The notes beneath the pieces were generated by a model. It had not been told where the DNA came from, did not search any database, and saw nothing but the letters and a program-made list of their open reading frames with translations. The translations under genes and the position numbers were made by a program. DNA of 64,000 bases from Rutidosis leptorrhynchoides (Eukaryota > Streptophyta > Magnoliopsida > Asterales > Asteraceae). Positions 58,922-64,000 of the stretch are shown piece by piece (within the stretch, counting starts at the first letter, position 1; each line of letters starts with the position of its first letter). Location: the NCBI RefSeq assembly GCF_046630445.1, contig NC_092339.1, positions 77,394,001 through 77,458,000 on the forward strand, in the 5' to 3' direction.

Positions 58922-61900
58922 TTAGTTAGCTGTGGTGTCTAAATTGTGATTAACTTCGTTGTCGACTTCCATCGGACCATGTATGTAATGTTTAACTCTG
59001 TGACCATTAACTTTAAATTCAATCCCATTTGAATTTATCAATTCTATCGTTCCGTATGGGAAAACTCTTTTGACTATGAATGGTCCAGAACATCTTGATT
59101 TCAATTTTCCAGGAAATAGCTTGAATCGTGAATTGAAAAGAAGAACTCTGTCTCCTTCTTTAAATTCTTTTGAACTTCTGATTCTTTTATCATGCCATTT
59201 CTTCGTTCTTTCTTTATAGATTAACGAATTATCGTATGCTTCATGTCTTAATTCTTCTAATTCGTTTAGTTGACTTAATCGTAGACGTCCGGCTTCATGT
59301 AAATCAAGATTACATGTCTTCAAAGCCCAAAATGCTTTGTGTTCAATTTCTACTGGAAGATGACATGCTTTTCCATAAACAAGTCTAAAAGGTGTGGTTC
59401 CAATTGGAGTTTTGTAGGCTGTTCTAAAAGCCCAGAGTGCATCCTCCAATTTAATGGACCATTCCTTCGAATTTGATCCTACGGTTTTCTCAAGAATACG
59501 TTTTAAAGCTCGGTTTGTATTTTCAACTTGTCCACTTGTTTGTGGATGATATGCGGTGGAGATTTTATGAGTTACTCCATATCTTTTAAGAACTTTCTCA
59601 AGTTGATTATTACAGAAATGAGTACCCCGATCACTTATTAAAGCTTTCGGTGTTCCAAACCTTGCAAAAAGACGTTTTAAAAAGTTGACTACAACTCGTG
59701 CATCGTTAGTTGGGAGAGCTTGTGCTTCCGCCCATTTAGATACATAATCAATGGCTACGAGTATATATAAATTATTATGAGATTTTGGAAATGGACCCAT
59801 AAAGTCAATACCCCAAATGTCAAATACTTCACATACTTGGATGACATTTTGTGGCATTTCATCACGTTGACTTATTTTTCCGGCCCTTTGACATGCATCA
59901 CAGGATTTGCAAAGAAGGTGTGCGTCTTTGTAAATTGTAGGCCAATAGAATCCAGCTTCATAAACTTTTCTTGCTGTTAGTTGAGGCCCATAATGCCCTC
60001 CTGTTGGTCCTGTGTGACAATGGTTTAAAATTTTACTAGCTTCATCTCCAAATACACATCGGCGTATTATTCCATCGGGACAACTTTTAAACAGATGTGG
60101 ATCTTCCCAGAAATAGTGTTTTATATCACTGAAGAATTTCTTTCGTCTTTGGTACGATAATCCTTTTTCAAGGAATCCACAAACTAAGTAGTTTGCATAG
60201 TCTGCAAACCATGGGATTTCTTTATAATCTATCTTCAATAGATATTCATCAGGAAAGTTGTCTTGTATGGCCGATTCATTCAGAACTTCTAATTCGGGAT
60301 TTTCAAGACGAGAAAGATGATCAGCGGCGAGATTTTCTGCTCCTTTTTTATCTCGGATTTCAATATCAAACTCTTGTAAGAGTAAGATCCAACGGATTAA
60401 TCTTGGTTTAGCATCTTGTTTTGAAAATAGGTATCTAAGAGCAGAATGGTCGGTATAGACCACCGTTTTTGCTAGAACGAGATATGATCGGAATTTGTCA
60501 AAAGCAAAGACAATAGCAAGGAGTTCTTTTTCAGTAGTTGTATAGTTCGTTTGTGCTCCTTGTAACGTCTTACTAGCATAATATATAGGTTGAAATCGTT
60601 TTTCAATCCTTTGTCCTAAAACGGCTCCCATTGCAAAATCACTTGCATCGCACATTAGTTCAAATGGTAGATTCCAATTTGGTGTTATCATGATCGGTGC
60701 ATTAGTGAGTTTTTCTTTAAGAATATTAAAAGATTTGATACATTCATCTGAAAAGATGAATGGCGCATCCTTTTCTAGGAGTTTATTCATAGGAGTGGCA
60801 ATTTTAGAAAAATCTTTTATGAAACGTCGGTAAAAACCGGCATGCCCTAGAAAACTCCTAACTCCTCTAACATTGGTGGGATGTGGAAGTTTAGCAATTA
60901 CATCTACTTTAGCTCTATCCACTTCAATTCCTTCTTTTGAAATTTTATGTCCAAGAACGATGCCTTCTTTAACCATGAAATGGCATTTCTCCCAATTAAG
61001 TACTAGATTTGATTTTTCGCATCTAATTAGCATTCGTTCCAGATTAACTAGACATGATTTAAATGTATCACCGAAGACTGAAAAGTCATCCATGAATACT
61101 TCCATACATTCTTCTATCATGTCGTGAAAAATCGCCATCATACACCTTTGAAAGGTTGCAGGGGCGTTGCAAAGTCCAAATGGCATGCGTTTGTAAGCAA
61201 AAGTACCATAAGGGCACGTGAATGTGGTTTTCTCTTGATCTTCGGGTGCTATTGGAATTTGAAAATATCCGGAAAATCCATCTAGAAAACAATAGTAACT
61301 ATTTCCGGCTAATCTTTCCAACATTTGATCTATGAAAGGTAAGGGAAAGTGATCTTTTCTGGTGGCGTCATTTAATTTTCTATAATCAATACATACACGC
61401 CATCCTGTTACAGTCCTAGTAGGAATAAGCTCATTTTTCTCATTTGTAATGACAGTCATGCCACCCTTCTTAGGCACGCATTGAACTGGGCTTACCCATG
61501 GACTATCAGAGATTGGATATATCAAACCTGCATCTAGCAGTTTAATAATCTCTTTCTTAACTACATCTTGCATATTAGGATTTAGTCTTCGTTGGCGTTG
61601 CACATACGTTTTATGACCTTCTTCCATAAGGATTTTATGTGTGCAATACGAAGGACTTATTCCTTTAATATCATGAATCTTCCATGCAATGGCTGGTTTA
61701 TGAGCTTTCAACACAGAAATGAGTTGTGATTTTTCATTTTCAGTAAGAGAAGACGATATTATTACAGGTAATTCAGATTCACCATGTAAATAAGCGTATT
61801 CCAAATGGTTTGGAAGTGGCTTTAACTCTAATTTCGGAGGTTCTTCTATCGATGATTTATATCGATATCTGTCTTCTTCTTTTAGCATTTGAATTTCTTC

Positions 61901-64000
61901 TGTTGTTGGTTCATATCCATTAGCTATAAGTGTAGCTAACATTTCAGCTTCATCAATTGGTTCATTACCTTCTCCTAAAGAACATTCTCCCGTTCCTTGT
62001 AATTCTGGAAATTCTTCTAATAATTCTGCATGTGCATCTATAGTTTGAATATAATAACATGTATCATCTGCAGATTGTGGTTGTTGCATTGCTCTATCAA
62101 CTGAAAAGGTAACACTCTCATCCTCTATACTTAGGGTCAGTTTCTTACCGAACACGTCTATCATTGCTTTAGCCGTGTTTAAGAATGGTCTTCCTAATAT
62201 GAGAGGAACTTGAGAATCTTCTTCCATGTCTAGAACAACAAAATCTACTGGAAATACTAAAGTACCAACTTTAACTAGCATGTTCTCCATTATCCCTCTA
62301 GGATATTTTATTGATCTATCGGCTAGTTGTATGCTTATTCTGGTTGGTTTCAATTCTCCAAGGTCTAGTTTAGCGTATAGTGAATACGGCATTAAATTTA
62401 TACTAGCACCTAAATCTGCTAATGCTTCTATTGAACTAAGACTACCCAGAAAACATGGAATTGTGAAACTTCCTGGATCAGATAGTTTTTCTGGTATCTT
62501 ATTCAACAGCACTGCTGAACAATTAGCATTCATAGTAACAGCCGAGAGTTCTTCCATTTTCTTTCTATTCGTGATTAGATCTTTCAAGAATTTAGCATAT
62601 CTTGGCATTCCTGAAATCACATCAATGAAAGGAAGGTTTACATTTATCTGTTTAAACATATCCAAGAATTTGGATTGCTCGGCTTCAAGTTTTTCTTTCT
62701 TCATTTTACTCGGGTAAGGAAGTGGTGGTTGGTATGGTTTAACATAAGGTTTATCCTTAACTGTGTTATCTTCATTAACCTTTTCAACTACCGGTTCTTT
62801 TTCCTTATCTTGATCAGGTTGTGGTTCTTGTGGAGTAGGAATAGTTTCATCAGAAGTTACAGGTATTTCAGGTGGTTTAAGTGTTGTACCACTTCTTGTG
62901 GTAATAGCTTTAGCTGTTTCATTCCGGGGGTTAGCATTTGTATCACTAGGTAAACTTCCCGGTTTTCTTTCACCTATTAACCTTGCTAGGTTACTTACTT
63001 CTTGTTCCAGATTTTGAATAGAAGCTTGTTGATTTCTAAATGCTTGAGCATTTTGTTCATTGGTTTGTTTTTGAGATGTGAAAAACTGCGTTTGAGTTTC
63101 AACTAGCTTCGTCATCATTTCTTCTAAATTCGGCTTTTTATCATCGGTTTGTTGTGGTGGTTTGTTTTGAAAATTCGGTCTTTGCTGATTATAAGTATTA
63201 TTGGATACTTGTTGATTGCTAGGACCTTGTTGGTTGTTGTATGGAATATTTCGGTTATAATTCTGGTTTTGATTGTAAATCGGTCTTGGCGGTTGATAAT
63301 TATTCTGATAATTATTTCCAGGCCTTTGGTTTATGTATGAAATATTCTCTCTTTGTTCCATTGTTAATTCAATACTGAGACAATCTTTTGTCAAATGTGG
63401 TCCTCCACACTGCTCACAACTAATTCGTATAGCATGAATATCTTTAGTCATCTTTTCCATTCGTCTTTCGAAAGCATCTATCTTTGCGGAAATGGAATCT
63501 AAGTCATGGCTAGAATCGGCTCTAGCTGCTTTAGATGATCTAATGATATCTTTTTCTTGGTGCCACTCATGTGAGTGGGAAGCAGTATTATCAATAATTT
63601 TGTAAGCATCAGTTTCGGTTTTCTTCATAATAGAACCACCAGCTGCTATATCTATGTCTTTCCTTGTAGTGATGTCGCATCCTTGGTAGAATATTTGTAC
63701 TATTTGACAGGTGTCTAAACCATGTTGCGGACATCCTCTTAACAATTTTCCATATCTTGTCCATGCCTCATATAGAGTTTCATTTGGCTTCTGTGTGAAC
63801 GTAACAATTTCTGCTTGAAGTCTTACGGCTTTAGATGCAGGAAAGAATTGTTTAAGAAATTTATCAATTAAAACGTCCCATGTATCAATCGCCCCTTCAG
63901 GTAACGATTCCAACCAATCTTTGGCTTCTCCCTTTAAAGTCCAGGGAAATAACATGAGATATATCTGTTCATCCTCCACTTCTCGTATTTTAAATAGTGT
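58922..64000 (-). CDS. Athila element B gag-pol, partial at window end
   Basis: Open frame of about 1685 codons in the window, entering from beyond 64000. It shows the same gag, protease, RT, RNase H and integrase motifs as element A and differs from it at only a few residues. The N-terminal part of gag lies outside. Confidence 0.92.
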   Translation of the reverse strand, partial: TLFKIREVEDEQIYLMLFPWTLKGEAKDWLESLPEGAIDTWDVLIDKFLKQFFPASKAVRLQAEIVTFTQKPNETLYEAWTRYGKLLRGCPQHGLDTCQIVQIFYQGCDITTRKDIDIAAGGSIMKKTETDAYKIIDNTASHSHEWHQEKDIIRSSKAARADSSHDLDSISAKIDAFERRMEKMTKDIHAIRISCEQCGGPHLTKDCLSIELTMEQRENISYINQRPGNNYQNNYQPPRPIYNQNQNYNRNIPYNNQQGPSNQQVSNNTYNQQRPNFQNKPPQQTDDKKPNLEEMMTKLVETQTQFFTSQKQTNEQNAQAFRNQQASIQNLEQEVSNLARLIGERKPGSLPSDTNANPRNETAKAITTRSGTTLKPPEIPVTSDETIPTPQEPQPDQDKEKEPVVEKVNEDNTVKDKPYVKPYQPPLPYPSKMKKEKLEAEQSKFLDMFKQINVNLPFIDVISGMPRYAKFLKDLITNRKKMEELSAVTMNANCSAVLLNKIPEKLSDPGSFTIPCFLGSLSSIEALADLGASINLMPYSLYAKLDLGELKPTRISIQLADRSIKYPRGIMENMLVKVGTLVFPVDFVVLDMEEDSQVPLILGRPFLNTAKAMIDVFGKKLTLSIEDESVTFSVDRAMQQPQSADDTCYYIQTIDAHAELLEEFPELQGTGECSLGEGNEPIDEAEMLATLIANGYEPTTEEIQMLKEEDRYRYKSSIEEPPKLELKPLPNHLEYAYLHGESELPVIISSSLTENEKSQLISVLKAHKPAIAWKIHDIKGISPSYCTHKILMEEGHKTYVQRQRRLNPNMQDVVKKEIIKLLDAGLIYPISDSPWVSPVQCVPKKGGMTVITNEKNELIPTRTVTGWRVCIDYRKLNDATRKDHFPLPFIDQMLERLAGNSYYCFLDGFSGYFQIPIAPEDQEKTTFTCPYGTFAYKRMPFGLCNAPATFQRCMMAIFHDMIEECMEVFMDDFSVFGDTFKSCLVNLERMLIRCEKSNLVLNWEKCHFMVKEGIVLGHKISKEGIEVDRAKVDVIAKLPHPTNVRGVRSFLGHAGFYRRFIKDFSKIATPMNKLLEKDAPFIFSDECIKSFNILKEKLTNAPIMITPNWNLPFELMCDASDFAMGAVLGQRIEKRFQPIYYASKTLQGAQTNYTTTEKELLAIVFAFDKFRSYLVLAKTVVYTDHSALRYLFSKQDAKPRLIRWILLLQEFDIEIRDKKGAENLAADHLSRLENPELEVLNESAIQDNFPDEYLLKIDYKEIPWFADYANYLVCGFLEKGLSYQRRKKFFSDIKHYFWEDPHLFKSCPDGIIRRCVFGDEASKILNHCHTGPTGGHYGPQLTARKVYEAGFYWPTIYKDAHLLCKSCDACQRAGKISQRDEMPQNVIQVCEVFDIWGIDFMGPFPKSHNNLYILVAIDYVSKWAEAQALPTNDARVVVNFLKRLFARFGTPKALISDRGTHFCNNQLEKVLKRYGVTHKISTAYHPQTSGQVENTNRALKRILEKTVGSNSKEWSIKLEDALWAFRTAYKTPIGTTPFRLVYGKACHLPVEIEHKAFWALKTCNLDLHEAGRLRLSQLNELEELRHEAYDNSLIYKERTKKWHDKRIRSSKEFKEGDRVLLFNSRFKLFPGKLKSRCSGPFIVKRVFPYGTIELINSNGIEFKVNGHRVKHYIHGPMEVDNEVNHNLDTTAN

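Larger units (their letters stand above)
50674..64000 (-). mobile_element. Athila-type Ty3 element B, runs off the window
   Basis: Inserted in the LTR of Copia element 2. In the window: 3' LTR 50674-52667, non-coding region, ORF2 54765-56312, small ORF 58333-58749, gag-pol from 58922 to the window end. The expected 5' LTR lies outside. Most of it is nearly identical to element A, but an LTR block (about 52065-52535) and the ORF2 cassette (about 54575-57475) are strongly diverged. The visible frames are open. The target duplication should be GCAAT (50669-50673), to be matched beyond the window. Confidence 0.9.

Overview
The window is plant nuclear DNA: AT-rich, with intron-containing genes, many microsatellites and MITEs, and plant-type Copia and Ty3/Athila retroelements. 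The repeat families and the DUF295/F-box gene suggest a eudicot, probably Asteraceae. That placement is recognition, not proof.

Layout. 1-2.8 kb: old repeat debris, namely an LTR-like block, a decayed PIF/Harbinger ORF1-like coding fragment and a short Copia LTR remnant with its primer site. 4.2-8.5 kb (+): a host gene that splices in frame from two exons into a protein of about 755 aa with DUF295, F-box and DUF295 domains; its 2 kb intron carries a hAT-type MITE. 8.7-11.7 kb: intergenic, with SINE-like units. 11.8-19.8 kb (-): a complete 17-exon AGC kinase gene of the IRE family (IRE4-like), reconstructed to 1031 aa with every splice phase consistent. 20-25 kb: intergenic sequence with a Mutator-like MITE, tandem duplications and two candidate exons of an unrecognised minus-strand host gene.

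25.4-47.2 kb: a Copia element (398 bp LTRs, 5 bp target duplication) into which a whole-looking 16.9 kb Athila-type Ty3 element (element A, minus strand, 1997 bp LTRs, 5 bp target duplication) has inserted. The Copia LTRs differ at about 5 sites and the Athila LTRs at about 1, so the Athila insertion is very young. 47.3-48.5 kb: further host exon candidates and a kinase fragment. 48.9-50.7 kb: a second, broken, minus-strand Copia element whose LTR is interrupted by a second Athila element (B), which runs off the window end.

The most unusual signal is in the two Athila elements. Each carries pairs of perfect dyads built on GCGA-S-TCGC. The two centres of a pair are exactly 31 bp apart at all six visible sites (LTR, 5' leader, and upstream of the ORF after pol), although the spacer sequences are unrelated. 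Element A uses CCGCGA-type arms and element B uses CATGCGA-type arms at every site. The switch coincides with replacement of the ORF2 cassette (450 versus 515 aa), while gag-pol and most other sequence stay nearly identical. This suggests a matched pairing of a cis-element with ORF2 or its control region.
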